Of a stretch of DNA of 64,000 bases, positions 48,055 to 59,786 are shown piece by piece. A program made the translations under genes and the position numbers. Source of the stretch: Bretschneidera sinensis. Taxonomy: Eukaryota; Streptophyta; Magnoliopsida; Brassicales; Akaniaceae. The first letter of the stretch is position 1. Every line of letters starts with the position of its first letter. The notes under the pieces are model-generated. The model was not told where the DNA came from. It saw only the letters and a list, made by a program, of their open reading frames with translations, and made no database searches. The stretch is taken from positions 44,888,501 through 44,952,500 of the forward strand of contig CM043697.1 of assembly GCA_023935145.1 (NCBI GenBank), read 5' to 3'.

Positions 48055-49135
48055 GGGCCACTTTTTAATGAAAAAAACCACTGCAAAAATTTCGCAGTGT
48101 GGATTTTATTGGCCCACCTTGTTTAAAGACGCAAACATCTATTTTCGCTCATGTGAAAAGTATTAGAAGTTAGGAGCTATGTTTTGTCATAATATGATGC
48201 CCTTAAACCCAATTTTAGTGATTGAAATCTTTGATTGTTGGGGCATTGATTTTATGGGACCATTTCCTCCTTATTTCGGATATCAATATATCATTGTGGC
48301 AATAGATTATGTGTCAAAATGGGTAGAGGCAGCAGCTTGCAGAAGCAATGATAATAGGACGGTAATTAAATTTCTCAAAGAAAATGTGTTATCTCGATTT
48401 GGTACACCACGTGCTATAATTAGTAATCGAGGTACACTTTTTTGCAACCGTTCTTTTGAAGCTTTGATGAGAAAATATGGGGTGTTACATAAGATCTCTA
48501 CTATCTACCATCCTCATACGAGTGGACAATTAGAACTTACAAACAGGAAAATTAAGCAAATTTTAGAAAAAACGGTCAACCTGAATCACAAGGATTGGTC
48601 TTTGAGACTAGTTGATGCGCTTTGGGCTTACCGTACAGCTTTCAAAACTCCCTTAGGTATGTCACCTTATAGGCTTGTTTTTGGAAAGCCTTTTCATTTA
48701 CCTGTAGAGCTCGAGCATCGAGCTTATTGGGCCATCAAGCATTTCAACTTTGACATGGGAGAAACAGGTCAGCTTAGGAAATTTTAGTTGACTGAGCTAG
48801 AGGAGTTGAGAAATGATGCTTATGAGAACTCTAGAATCTATAAGGCTAAAATAAAAGTGTTTCATGATAATAAAATTTTGATGAAAATATTTAAGCCTAA
48901 TTATTAGGTGTTCTTATATGATTCTAGACTCCATAAGTACCCAGGAAAACTTCGGTCGAGGTGGACCGACCCTTTTATAGTAAAGAATGTTTTTGCAAAT
49001 GGGGTGGTAGAAGTAGAGGATACTAGAGATGGTCGGATCTTTAAAGTAAATGGTCAACACCTTAAAATCTTAATTGATAGGCAAGATCTGGAAGCGGAAG
49101 ACATTTCACTTATGGATCCGGTCTATTCACCCTGA
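48055..49135 (+). pseudogene. Element X integrase
   Basis: N-domain is damaged: the zinc-binding C-x2-C reads CEKY followed by TAG (48164-48166). Core (48179-48787): D in GIDFMGPF, then [14 protein letters not shown], where the family has Asp and this copy has Asn, then E in [12 protein letters not shown]-terminal part: [32 protein letters not shown] and FKVNGQHLKI to the TGA at 49133-49135, with two more stops. Loss of the second catalytic Asp disables it. Confidence 0.88.
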
Positions 49136-49942
49136 CCACACCACAGAGGTATGCTTTTATTTGTTTTTTATTTTGTTTGTTTTGCTTTTAATTAAGTTTA
49201 TTTTAGTTTTAATTTGTAATCTTTTTAGTTTGATTTAATCTAATTTTTAGTTTAAGGGTTATTTGTTTATTAATTTTATTTTTTTTTTGCACAAACAAGG
49301 TGTTTTGTTTTCCTTTTTAAGAACCAGAAACATGCTCAGGTCACGCCTAGGCCCAACCCAACGCACCTCGCCTCATAGCAAGTCACATTTAAAGCAGGCC
49401 CAATCTTCACGCCGTGGCCCACAATTAGCGCCTCGCCTAGCAGCAAGCGGGCCCAGCTCGCCCAATTAATGTATCGCACCTAAGCTTCTTCAGCGCCGCA
49501 GTGCATAGCAACGTGGAATATGCCTTAAGTTTTCAAGCCGCGGCGCGAACCAAGGTCAAGCCACAGCGCCAGGTGCCACCTATTTCTGCCAACCTATGAT
49601 CTGATTTTCTGCACCATCTTCTTCATTTCTACTTTGAGAAAACGCAGCACACTCATCTCTCTCTCCTCGTCTCTCTGAACCCTCACTTACCCATTCACTT
49701 TTTCTTTATTCTAACATCATTTCTTGAAGGATTTCTTACTCATTTTACAGATTTTGCTGAAAATTTCTACAAAAAACTTAGTTCAAAGAGGATTTGGGGT
49801 TTTCAAGAAAATTTCAAGTTGGTGAGTACTCTTTCTTCTCTCCAACTTTGGGCATCAAGTAAAGCCAATTTCTTCTCTTTGTTGTTCATTTGTGCTATTT
49901 GGGTGGTTGGTTTTGACTTAGTTTTGTTGTTCCATACATTTG
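49136..49942 (+). other. Element X pol/env-like spacer
   Basis: T-rich segment (49150-49300), then a GC-rich block with GCCGCGGCGCG and GCCCA motifs (49340-49600), then a segment resembling a leader or intron (GGTGAGTACT at 49819). Probably where the env-like message is spliced or starts. Confidence 0.4.
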
Positions 49943-50105
49943 ATTCAAATAGCCCCTAAAACTAAGAGATCAAGGGGGAAACAATCTCAAGAGTATAATG
50001 AGAGCAAATTTGTTAGTTTTGAGGCTAGTGAAAGATATGTTAGCTTGATAAATGCTAGGAAACCTATTTCTGAGAGAGGATTCACTATCATAGAGAGGGG
50101 AAACC
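49943..50105 (+). pseudogene. Element X env-like ORF, first part
   Basis: Reads APKTKRSRGKQSQEYNESKF ... RGFTIIERGN with the expected start codon changed to ATA. The E2 insertion breaks it after codon 54; it resumes in the same frame at 59787. This third ORF downstream of pol is typical of Athila-group elements. Its 'env' name comes from position; function is unknown. Confidence 0.75.
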
Positions 50106-50453
50106 TGTAATGTCCGTATTTTAAAAAGTTGAGTAAGTGTATATTTTTATCAATATGACAAAGAGTTAAATCCCTGAATGGCTGAATGAAGATTTCTGGA
50201 TACCAAGGTTGAAAAAAAAAATTTTAAAAAAAAGTCAACTTGGAACAGTAACTCGGGGCAGCATACCTACTGCCACCGAGAGAACAATTCTAAGTGGGAT
50301 AATTGATATATTGGTTTTTGTTGTTTAATGGGAAGTGGAGAACAAAACATAATGATGATGTTTTTTTTTTATCATTATGTTTGTTTGGTATCTCATGGAG
50401 ACTATTGAAGGAGGGAGCTGCTGAAATTTGCAGCCAAGCTCTCCTATATAATG

Positions 50454-50463
50454 TGTACGAGAG
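50454..50463 (+). promoter_or_regulatory. Putative TATA box in E2 5' LTR
   Basis: CTATATAATG in otherwise non-repetitive LTR sequence; the same in the other LTR. Inferred. Confidence 0.45.
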
Positions 50464-51437
50464 GTTTATGAAGGGAACGCGAAAGAATTTTTGATTAGTT
50501 CTAAATATTTCATATGTGTTCTTAAAACACTTGGGAATTTAAAGAAAGGTGGAAGGAACAAGATTTTGAGAGTATTTTCGAAAATATTTCGGGAAGCTAT
50601 CAAAATAGGAGAAGGTAATAAGGTAATGTTATTTTATCATTTATGAAAGTTTCAGGAGGTTAAAATAGAAAATTTTCAAACTGTGTAGTTTATGGAGAAA
50701 AGAAGAAATAATAAGAAATTTAAATTCCAATATTATGTCAGGTGTTGGTAGTCAACAATCGGGAGAAAATTCGAGGAAGATCGGGAAAGGCAAAGAGGTG
50801 GCTCACGAGTAGCTTTAAAGTGCTACGTGGTGAGTTGGATTTACTCTTAGTAGTCTAAATGAAAAATCAATTATTTCGTGACAATATTAAGTTTAATTAT
50901 TTAAGTATGCTTGGGTGATCGATGAAAAAGTGATTTATGAGAATGATAGAAAATTGGTCTTGTAGAAATATTTCTCGGTGAGAAGTAATATTTTTGAAAA
51001 TTATAAGTTTATTTGAGGATAAAAAGCAATTAATAAATTATTGATGAGACATACCGATGTTTTAACACGAATTAGGACGAGATGAATTTTAGTGGATCTT
51101 GCTAAATTTTTTTATGGATGATTTAAGATGAATTTTAGTGGAATTTGACAATTCGGATGGACAATTTAAGATGAAATTTAGTGGATCTGGTCAGACTTTA
51201 ATGGATTATTTGATGTGATTTAAGGGAAGAAGAATCTTGTGGAAATTTTATAATTTGATAAAAATCTGGATGATTGGATGTTAAATTTTAAAGAAACTTT
51301 GTTAGATAAAATTTGTGGATAATTAGGATAGTCAAATTAAGTGGTTGAAATCTTTATATTGTTTTTATATTTCTGTTTATATTACTGTTTCATAACATTG
51401 TTCATGCACATATGCATTAAATAATATAACCGAAAGA

Positions 51438-51704
51438 ACCGGGAAGGCAGCCGGTCTAATGAAATAACCGTGACAGCCGGTATATGCTGGGATGAAAAAT
51501 AAAAACCGTGACAGCCGGTATATGCTGGGATGAAAAGTGAAAACCGTGACAGCTGGTATATGCTGGGATGAAAAGTGAAAACCGTGATAGCCGGTATATG
51601 CTGGAATTAACCGGGAAGGCAGCCGGTCTGATGAGAATAAAAGAACCGGGAGGGCAGCCGGTCTAAGATAATAATAACCTGTCGACAGGTGGGAAGACGT
51701 TCCC
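51438..51704 (+). repeat. E2 5' LTR hairpin-unit array and palindrome
   Basis: Units of two kinds: ACCGG-gaaggcag-CCGGT (three times) and ACCG-tgacagc-CGGT followed by TATATGCTGGGATGAAAA (four times, period about 36 bp). Then ACCTGTCGACAGGT (51677-51690) and GGGAA-gacg-TTCCC (51691-51704). The copy in the 3' LTR is at 58756-59023. Confidence 0.9.
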
Positions 51705-52466
51705 ATCATAATCATTCATGCATTTGTATCTGTTTTAATTATCGTTGCATTATTTGAAATGTTGAGATGTGGTATATTATTTGTGAATTAAATTATAGAT
51801 AGCTGGGTCTCATAAAAAAAAAAGACAGCTATAATGATGAGATTTTCGAGATGCTGAGATGTGATACTTTTTGTGAATTTAATTATAGAAGGTTGAGTTT
51901 CATATAAAAAGACAGTGATAAGACTTATCTAAATGATGGACTTTTCGATATGAACCTCATTACGAGGTAATTAGGAAATAATTGATAGTCTTAAGGTGAA
52001 CCAATGATTGAGAAGAAGAGATTGATAGTAGAAAGTTGTCATCAGGTTATGCGAAAAATAAATTTTTAATATTAAAGGATTATTGATGGAATTTGGAATA
52101 CTTCCAGTAAATTTAATTCGCTGAGCTTGTGAAGCTCACTCTTCACTGTTCAATAATTTCAGGTAGCAGTCAAGATAAATAGTCTGGTGGGTTGAGAATC
52201 AGTCGAGATCTTTTTTTGTAAGCCAAGTACGTGTTAATATCCTCAGACAATCGAGTTAAAGACTTATAAAAATTTTATTGTAAATATTCATGCATTTATG
52301 TATTTTATGTTTAAGTGAATATCAGATTTGTTTACCTCTCCTGTTAAAAGAAAAAAAAAATCTGGTAGTATTATATTTATTGTTGCATATATGTGTCGTG
52401 CTTGGATTTTCAAAATGTGATTACACCGTCCAGGGGTGGCCAACCTGGGATGGGTCGTTACAATTT

Positions 52467-52478
52467 TGGTATCAGAGC
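52467..52478 (+). other. E2 primer binding site
   Basis: TGGTATCAGAGC five bases after the LTR, complementary to the 3' end of initiator methionine tRNA. Confidence 0.95.
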
Positions 52479-52565
52479 ATTAGGTTTTAAGATTCTGTAA
52501 ACTGCATGAGAACCTAAAAAATGGAAGATCTAAATAAATAATATTCTTAAATGCAGAGTCTGAGG

Positions 52566-53960
52566 ATGACACGTGGTCGTGCGAGAACTAGAGGTAGAGT
52601 TCAAAATCAGAGGGGACGTGGTAAACCCCCAATTTTTAGGAGGACTGAAGTAGAGGAAGAAGTCGAGTCGGTGGTTCCCGCAAGGGAACATGGTGATAGT
52701 GCAGCTGGTACGAGTAGAGCTGGGGAAGTATCTAAAAGTAGAAATGATGAATTGCAAGATGCTCTTAACCGTGCTTTAGAGAGAATAAATGCAGCCGAAG
52801 AACGGGCTGCTAATTTGCAAAGAATATTAGAGGAAAGGAATGGAAGAGAACCAGAGGTAGTGAGGCAAGAGGTTCCTGATGGAGGGGTATTTGTAAATGA
52901 AATGCAAGGGGATTGTTTTGTGAGGTTTCTTAAGTTTAAACCTCAGTCATTTAAAGGATCTGTAAATCCGGTGGAAGCTCAACAGTGGATTGAGCATGTG
53001 GAGAAATATTTTGAGGTCTTACCGGTGTCTGATAAACAGAAGGTTGCCTTTGCTTCGTTTATGCTGGAGGGTGAGGCTTCTCAATGGTGGAAGGATATTC
53101 TGCCCAGAATGAGTACACGAATAGATCAACCTTTGACTTAGAATAAATTTAAGGATGAATTCTTTGCAAAGTATTTTCCAGATTCTTTTCGGGCACAACA
53201 AGAAAGAGAATTTATCCACCTAAAACAGGGAAATTTATCGGTGGTTGAATATGATAGTAAATTTGTAGCCCTGTCAAGATTTGTACCCGAGTTCATGAAT
53301 ACGGAAGAAAGAAAATGCAAGAGATTTTTAGACGGATTACACTATGAAATTCGTTTTAAACTCTCTTACATGGGCATAGGAAATTATGTTATACTGGTAG
53401 ATAAAGCATTGTAGATTGAGAGAGATTTAATAAAGTTTAAAGGTATGAGAGATTGGTTGAAGAGAACTAGATTTGAGGGATCTAGAGGTGGTAGCAGTAT
53501 GGCTGTACAGGGTGGGAGACCACCCCAGAGGGGGCGTTCTTTGTCACAAGGAACGGTAGGGCAGACTCAGAGGCAAGCAAGATCTGTTACTTCAGTAGCT
53601 CAGAGTAATACCAGTGGGACCCCTCGATTTAGGAGACAGGCTATGGGGATTGGGAGTTATGGTAGAGGAATGAATATGCCACCAAGAGGAAGTGGAAATC
53701 TGATTTATGATCGGGAGTCAAGGGTTTGCTTTAAATGTAATCAGATGGGGCATTTATCTCGGAACTTCCCTACACAGATATGCTTTGTATGTGGTGAGGG
53801 AGGACATGTTGCTGCAGATTGTCCAGCGGGGAAGTTAGTTGAAGCAAGCATTGAAAGTGTCGGGAGAAGACCGATGGAGAGAGGCAGCGGATCAGGAAGT
53901 GTTCGGGGCAGAGGTCGAGGATCTGTAGCAGAGCAAGGACGTGGTAGTCAGATTTATTCC
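52566..53960 (+). pseudogene. E2 gag
   Basis: Start chosen at the ATG at 52566 (MTRGRARTRGRVQNQRGRGK), the usual N-terminus of this group. The gag core has FKGSVNPVEAQQWIEHVEKY, LEGEASQWWKDILPR and, after a TAG (53139-53141, Trp expected), NKFKDEFFAKYFPDSFR. A second TAG is at 53412-53414. Two zinc knuckles lie at about 53727-53830: the first, [14 protein letters not shown], has Phe for the last Cys; the second, [14 protein letters not shown], is intact. A Gly/Arg-rich linker surrounds them. Confidence 0.9.
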
Positions 53961-56237
53961 AGAGATGGCAGAGTCTATGCATTGACCCAGCAGGATGCAC
54001 AAGCCACTCCTGATGTTGTTATGGGTATGATATCTATCCTTGGTAGGGCTGCTAGATTATTGATTGATCCTGGTGCAACTCATTCTTTTGCATCTAGTAG
54101 TTATATGAAGTCTATTAATGTCAGTGCTAGTCCTTTGATGCATGCCATTATTGTTGAGGTTCCTACTGGAGATAGGGTTATTATCAGAACAATTTATCAA
54201 AGTTGTGTGATTAATATTGCTGATCGAGAATTTGAGGTTGATTTATTGCCTTTAGATATGACAGATTTTGATATGATTATAGGGATGAATTGGCTATCTG
54301 CATGTCATGCATGGGTAGATTGTTTTAAGAAAAATGTGGTGTTCAGGATATCCGGGCAGGAGGAGTTTAATTTTCAGGGAGAACGTAAAATACTTGTTAA
54401 TTGTCTGATTTTTGCCTTAACTGCTAGTAAATGGTTGAGGAAGGGTTGTGAGTGGTATTTAGCATATGTGGTGGATTCTAGCAAAGAGGGTAGACAGTTA
54501 GAAGAAATCTCTGTGGTAAAAGATTTTTCTGATGTATTCCCTGAGGAGTTGTCTGGATTGCCTTCCAATAGGGAGGTCGAATTTTCTAATGAAGTGATTC
54601 CAGGATCAGCACCCATATCCATAGCACCCTATAGAATGGCACCAGTTGAATTGAGAGAGTTGAAAGTTCAGCTTCAGGAGTTGCTAGATAAACAGTTTAT
54701 CCAACCTAGTACATCACCCTGGGGAGCCCCTGTGTTATTTGTCAAGAAGAAGGATGAGACATTGAGGTTGTGTATTGATTATAGACAATTAAATAAGATC
54801 ACAATCAAAAATAGATATCCTTTACCCAGGATAGATGACCTATTCGAACAATTACAGGGAGCTAGAGTGTTCTCTAAGATAGACCTAAGGTAGAGATATC
54901 ATCAATTGAGGATAAACGAAGGGGACGTGCCTAAAACTGCTTTTAGGACACGCTATGGTCATTATGAGTTCTTAGTGATGCCTTTTGAGTTGACCAATGC
55001 TCCTGCGGCATTTATGGATCTTATGAACCGGGTGTTTAAACCATTCTTGGACAGATTTGTAATTATGTTTATTGATGATATTTTAGTATATTCTAAGAAT
55101 GAAGAGGAGCATATGCGACATTTAGAGATAGTGTTGGAGATTCTGAGAAAGGAGAAATTATATGCAAAATTCTCTAAATGTGAATTTTGGTTGAATGAAA
55201 TATCTTTCTTGGGGCATGTTGTGTCGGGAGAGGGAATAGCAGTTGACCCACAAAAAGTAGAAGCAGTGTTGACTTGGGAGAGACCCACAAATGTAACTGA
55301 AATTAGAAGTTTTTTGGGATTGGCTGGTTATTATAGGAGATTTATTCAAAAATTTTCTATAATTGCTAGACTTTTGACTAAATTGACCAGGAAAGATGAA
55401 AATTTTAAGTGGTCAGAGGAGTGTGAGAGAAGTTTTCAACTGTTGAAAGAAAAACTGACTACTGCCCCAGTATTAGTGCTTCCATCTGGTGATGAAGGAT
55501 TTGTGGTCTATAGTGATGCGTCGCATCAGGGGTTGGGATGTGTGTTGATGCAACATGGGAAAGTTATAGCTTATGCATCTAGGCAACTGAAGAATCATGA
55601 GAGAAATTACCCGACCCATGATTTAGAATTGGCTGCCATAGTCTTTGCTTTGAAGATTTGGAGACACCATTTATATGGAGCCAAGTGTGAAATTTTTACT
55701 GATCATAAAAGTTTGACGCATTTACCAACCCAGAAAGAGTTGAATTTAAGGCAGAGGAGATGGATGGAATTAATTTGTGATTATGATCGTACAATTCATT
55801 ATCATCCAGGAAAGGCTAATGTAGTAGCAGATGCATTGAGTAGAAAAGCTACAGGGAAATTAGCTGCTTTTGGGAGTCATGATACTAGCCTGATGATAGA
55901 ATTAAGAGGAATGAGGATGCAATTGAGTGTCAGTGATAAAGGAGCATTAATGGCAAATATGGTAGTTCAATCTCCTATTATTGATCGTTTATTACAGCTA
56001 CAGAGTAAAGATGAGAGAATAGAGAAAATCAGGCATGAGGTGTTGAGCGGGAAGCCAATCGAGTTTAGAATCAGAGAAGATGGTATGGTAGTATCGGGAC
56101 AAAGAATTTGTGTTCCCAATGATGAAGAGATGAGAAAAGAAATACTAAAGGAGGCTCATGATTCGATATATTCCATGCACCCGGGAAATAATAAGATGTA
56201 CAGGGGGCTAAAACAGAATTATTGGTGGTCAGGGATG
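53961..56237 (+). pseudogene. E2 protease, reverse transcriptase and RNase H
   Basis: Protease: [14 protein letters not shown] (about 54060). [49 protein letters not shown] followed by a TAG (54891-54893), [17 protein letters not shown] and FIDDILVYS with both catalytic Asp intact. RNase [29 protein letters not shown], then [17 protein letters not shown]. The integrase N-domain starts [20 protein letters not shown] and the frame is lost at WWSGM (56237). Domain order PR-RT-RH-IN is normal for Ty3/gypsy. Confidence 0.93.
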
Positions 56238-57394
56238 TAGCAGAATACAATGCTAGATGTTTGACTTGTCAACAGGTAAAATCTGAGAATAGGCATCCAG
56301 CAGGTTTATTACAACCTCTTCCGATACCTGAATGGCCATGGGAAAATGTAAGTATGGATTTTGTCTCTGGTTTTCCCCGTACCCAGAGAGGGCATGATGT
56401 TGTGTGGGTTATAGTGGATAGACTTTCTAAATCTTCACATTTTCTTCCTATTAAAACTACCTGGAGTCCAGAAAAGTTGACTGAGTTGTATGTGGCAGAG
56501 ATAGTGAAATTACATAGAGTGCCCTTGACTATTGTGTCTGATAGAGATTCTAGATTTACTTCTAGATTTTGGAGGGGTTTTCAAGAAGCTATGGGTACGC
56601 AATTACAGTTTAGTACAGCTTTTCACCCACAAACAGATGGACAGACAGAGAGAATCATCATAATACTAGAAGATATGCTGAAGGCAAGTGTATTGAGCTT
56701 CTCAGTAAGCTGGGATGCTTACTTGCCTTTGATAGAGTTTGCATACAATAATCAGTATCAAACTAGTATTGGGATGGCACCCTTCGAAGCTTTGTATGGA
56801 AGGAGGTGTAGAACTCCAGTATGCTGGGAAGAAGTTGGAGAGAGAAAGATATATGGCCCAGAAATGATAGACTTGACTACTGAAAGAATCAAACTGGTTA
56901 AGGAGAATCTCAGAGCAGCTCAGAGCAGACAGAAAGGATATGCTGACAAAAGAAGACGACCTCTTGAATTCCAAGTTGGTGATTGGGTATTCTTGAAGAT
57001 ATCTCCGTGGAAGGGAGTGTTGAGATTTAAGAAGAAAGGAAAGTTGAGCCCGAGATTTATGGGGCCCTATGAGGTGATCGAAAGAATTGGACCCGTAGCA
57101 TATCGTTTGAATTTGCCTCTGGAATTAAGGCAATTACATAATGTTTTTCATGTGTCACTACTGAGGAAGTACTTGCACGATGAGTCCCATGATATCACGA
57201 ATCAAGCGATAGAAATTCAGAAGGACTTGACTATTATGCTAGCCCCAGTCAGAATCCTAGATAGAAAAGAACAAGTCTTACGCAATAAAGTTATTCCTTT
57301 AATTCAAGTATTATGGTGCAATAAAGATGTTGAAGAAGTCACGTGGGAACATGAAGCAATAATGAGGAAGGATTATCCCCAACTCTTTACTTGA
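56222..57394 (+). pseudogene. E2 integrase core and chromodomain-like C-terminus
   Basis: Open for about 385 codons to the TGA at 57392-57394, in a different frame from the preceding pol. The frame change coincides with a short deletion between direct repeats of GGATG where MK-x-DVAEY is expected. Features: CLTCQQVK (zinc ligands), D in SMDFVSGFPRTQRG, D in SDRDSRFTSRFW, E in QTDGQTERIIIILED, DAYLPLIEFAYNNQYQ, then GPYEVIERIGPVAYRL and the end IPLIQVLWCNKDVEEVTWEH (chromodomain-like of Tekay type). All three DDE residues are present. Confidence 0.92.
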
Positions 57395-57429
57395 TTTCAA
57401 CCAGGAAATTTCGGGGACGAAATTTTTTT

Positions 57430-57443
57430 AAGGTGGGTAGAAT
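57430..57443 (+). other. E2 polypurine tract
   Basis: AAGGTGGGTAGAAT immediately before the 3' LTR. Confidence 0.9.
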
Positions 57444-59781
57444 TGTAATATCCGTATTTTAAAAAGTTGAGTAAGTGTATATTTTTATCAATATGACAAA
57501 GAGTTAAATCCTTGAATGGCTGAATGAAGATTTCTGGAGACCAAGGTTGAAAAAAAAAAAAAAAAAGTCAACTTGGAACAGTAACTCGGGGCAGCATACC
57601 CACTGCCACCGAGAGAACAATTCAAAGTGGGATAATTGATATATTGGTTTTTGTTGTTTAATGGGAAGTGGAGAACAAAACATAACGATGATGTTTTTTT
57701 TTATCATTATGTTTGTTTGGTATCTCATGGAGACTATTAAAGGAGGGAGCTGCTGAAATTTGCAGCCAAGCTCTCCTATATAATGTGTACGAGAGGTTTA
57801 TGAAGGGAACGCGAAAGAATTTTTGATTAGTTCCAAATATTTCATCTGTGTTCTTAAAACACTTGGGAATTTAAAGAAAGGTGGAAAGAACAAGATTTTG
57901 AGAGTATTTTCGAAAATATTTCGGGAAGCTATCAAAATAGCAGAAGGTAATAAGGTAATGTTATTTTATCATTTATGAAAGTTTCAGGAGGTTAAAATAG
58001 AAAATTTTCAAACTGTGTAGTTTATGGAGAAAAGAAGAAATAATAAGAAATTTAAATTCCAATATTATGTCAGGTGTTGGTAGTCAACAATCGGGAGAAA
58101 ATTCGAGGAAGATCGGGAAAGGCAAAGAGGTGGCCCACGAGTAGCTTTAAAGTGCTACGTGGTGAGTTGGATTTACTCTTAGTAGTCTAAATGAAAAATC
58201 AATTATTTCGTGACAATATTAAGTTTAATTATTTAAGTATGCTTGGGTGATCGATGAAAAAGTGATTTATGGGAATGATAGAAAATTGGTCTTGTAGAAA
58301 TATTTCTCGGTGAGAAGTAATATTTTTGAAAATTATAAGTTTATTTGAGGATAAAAAGCAATTAATAAATTATTGATGTTTTAACACGAATTAGGACGAG
58401 ATGAATTTTAGTGGATCTTGCTAAATTTTTTTATGGATGATTTAAGATGAATTTTAGTAGAATTTGACAATTCGGATGGACAATTTAAGATGAAATTTAA
58501 TGGATCTGGTCAGACTTTAATGGATTATTTGATGTGATTTAGGGGAAGAAGAATCTTGTGGAAATTTTATAATTTGATAAAAATTTGGATGATTGGATAT
58601 TAAATTTTAAAGAAACTTTGTTAGATAAAATTTGTGGATAATTAGGATAGTCAAATTAAGTGGTTGGAATCTTTATATTGTTTTTATATTTCTGTTTATA
58701 TTACTGTTTCATATCATTGTTCATGCACATATGCATTAAATAATATAACCGAAAGAACCGGGAAGGCAGCCGGTCTAATGAAATAACCGTGACAGCCGGT
58801 ATATGCTGGGATGAAAAATAAAAACCGTGACAGCCGGTATATACTGGGATGAAAAGTGAAAACCGTGACAGCCGGTATATGCTGGGATGAAAAGTGAAAA
58901 CCGTGACAGCCGGTATATGCTGGAATTAACCGGGAAGGCAGCCGGTCTGATGAGAATAAAAGAACCGGGAGGGCAGCCAGTCTAAGATAATAATAACCTG
59001 TCGACAGGTGGGAAGACGTTCCCATCATAATCATTCGTGCATTTGCATCTGTTTTAATTATCGTTGCATTATTTGAAATGCTGAGATGTGGTATATTATT
59101 TGTGAATTAAATTATAGATGGTTGGGTCTCATAAAAAAAAAAGACAGCTATAATGATGAGATTTTTGAGATGCTGAGATGTGATACTTTTTGTGAATTTA
59201 ATTATAGAAGGTTGAGTTTCATATAAAAAGACAGTGATAAGACTTATCTAAATGATGGACTTTTTGATATGAACCTCATTACGAGGTAATTAGGAAATAA
59301 TTGATAGTCTTAAGGTGAACCAATGATTGAGAAGAAGAGATTGATAGTAGAAAGTTGTCATCAGGTTATGCGAAAAATAAATCTTTAATATTAAAGGATT
59401 ATTGATGGAATTTGGAATACTTCCAGTAAATTTAATTCGCTGAGCTTGTGAAGTTCACTCCTCACTGTTCAATAATTTCAGGTAGCAGTCAAGATAAATA
59501 GTCTGGTGGGTTGAGAATCAGTCGAGATCTTTTTCTATAAGCTAAGTACGTGTTAATATCCTCAGACAATCGAGTTAAAGACTTGTAAAAATTTTATTGT
59601 AAATATTCATGCATTTATGTATTTTATGTTTAAGTGAATATCAGATTTGTTTACCTCTCCTGTTAAAAGAAAAAAAAAATCTGGTAGTATTATATTTATT
59701 GTTGCATATATGTGTCGTGCTTGGATTTTCAAAATGTGATGACACCGTCCAAGGGTGGCCAACCTGGGATGGGTCGTTACA
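57444..59781 (+). repeat. E2 3' LTR
   Basis: 2338 bp; see the 5' LTR. Hairpin array at 58756-58984, palindrome at 58996-59009. Confidence 0.95.
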
Positions 59782-59786
59782 AAACC

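Larger units (their letters stand above)
50106..52462 (+). repeat. E2 5' LTR
   Basis: 2357 bp. Contains the hairpin-unit array (51438-51665), a 14-bp palindrome and a TATA-like box at 50454-50463 (the 3' LTR copy is at 57776-57785). Differs from the 3' LTR by scattered substitutions and a block of about 13 bp ('agacataccgatg' at 51046-51060) missing from the 3' LTR. Confidence 0.95.
50106..59781 (+). mobile_element. E2: young Ty3/gypsy (Tekay-like) LTR retrotransposon
   Basis: 9676 bp. LTRs 50106-52462 and 57444-59781 begin TGTAAT and end GTTACA, with the perfect target duplication AAACC (50101-50105, 59782-59786). The primer site matches initiator tRNA-Met. One gag-pol frame (all in phase) from about 52566 to 56237 is interrupted only by three TAGs (53139, 53412, 54891) and one frame shift before the integrase core. 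The RT, RNase H and integrase active sites are intact. The LTRs are nearly identical, so it is the latest insertion in the nest. Confidence 0.95.

Noticed and set aside
51377..51715. Minus-strand ORF with YTGCHGF repeats, present again at 58714-59034
   Set aside because: A translation of the LTR hairpin array on the wrong strand.
59609..59786. N-terminal extension of the env-like frame into E2 LTR sequence
   Set aside because: The open frame crosses the E2/X border by chance; the true reading comes from 50105 with the duplicated AAACC removed.
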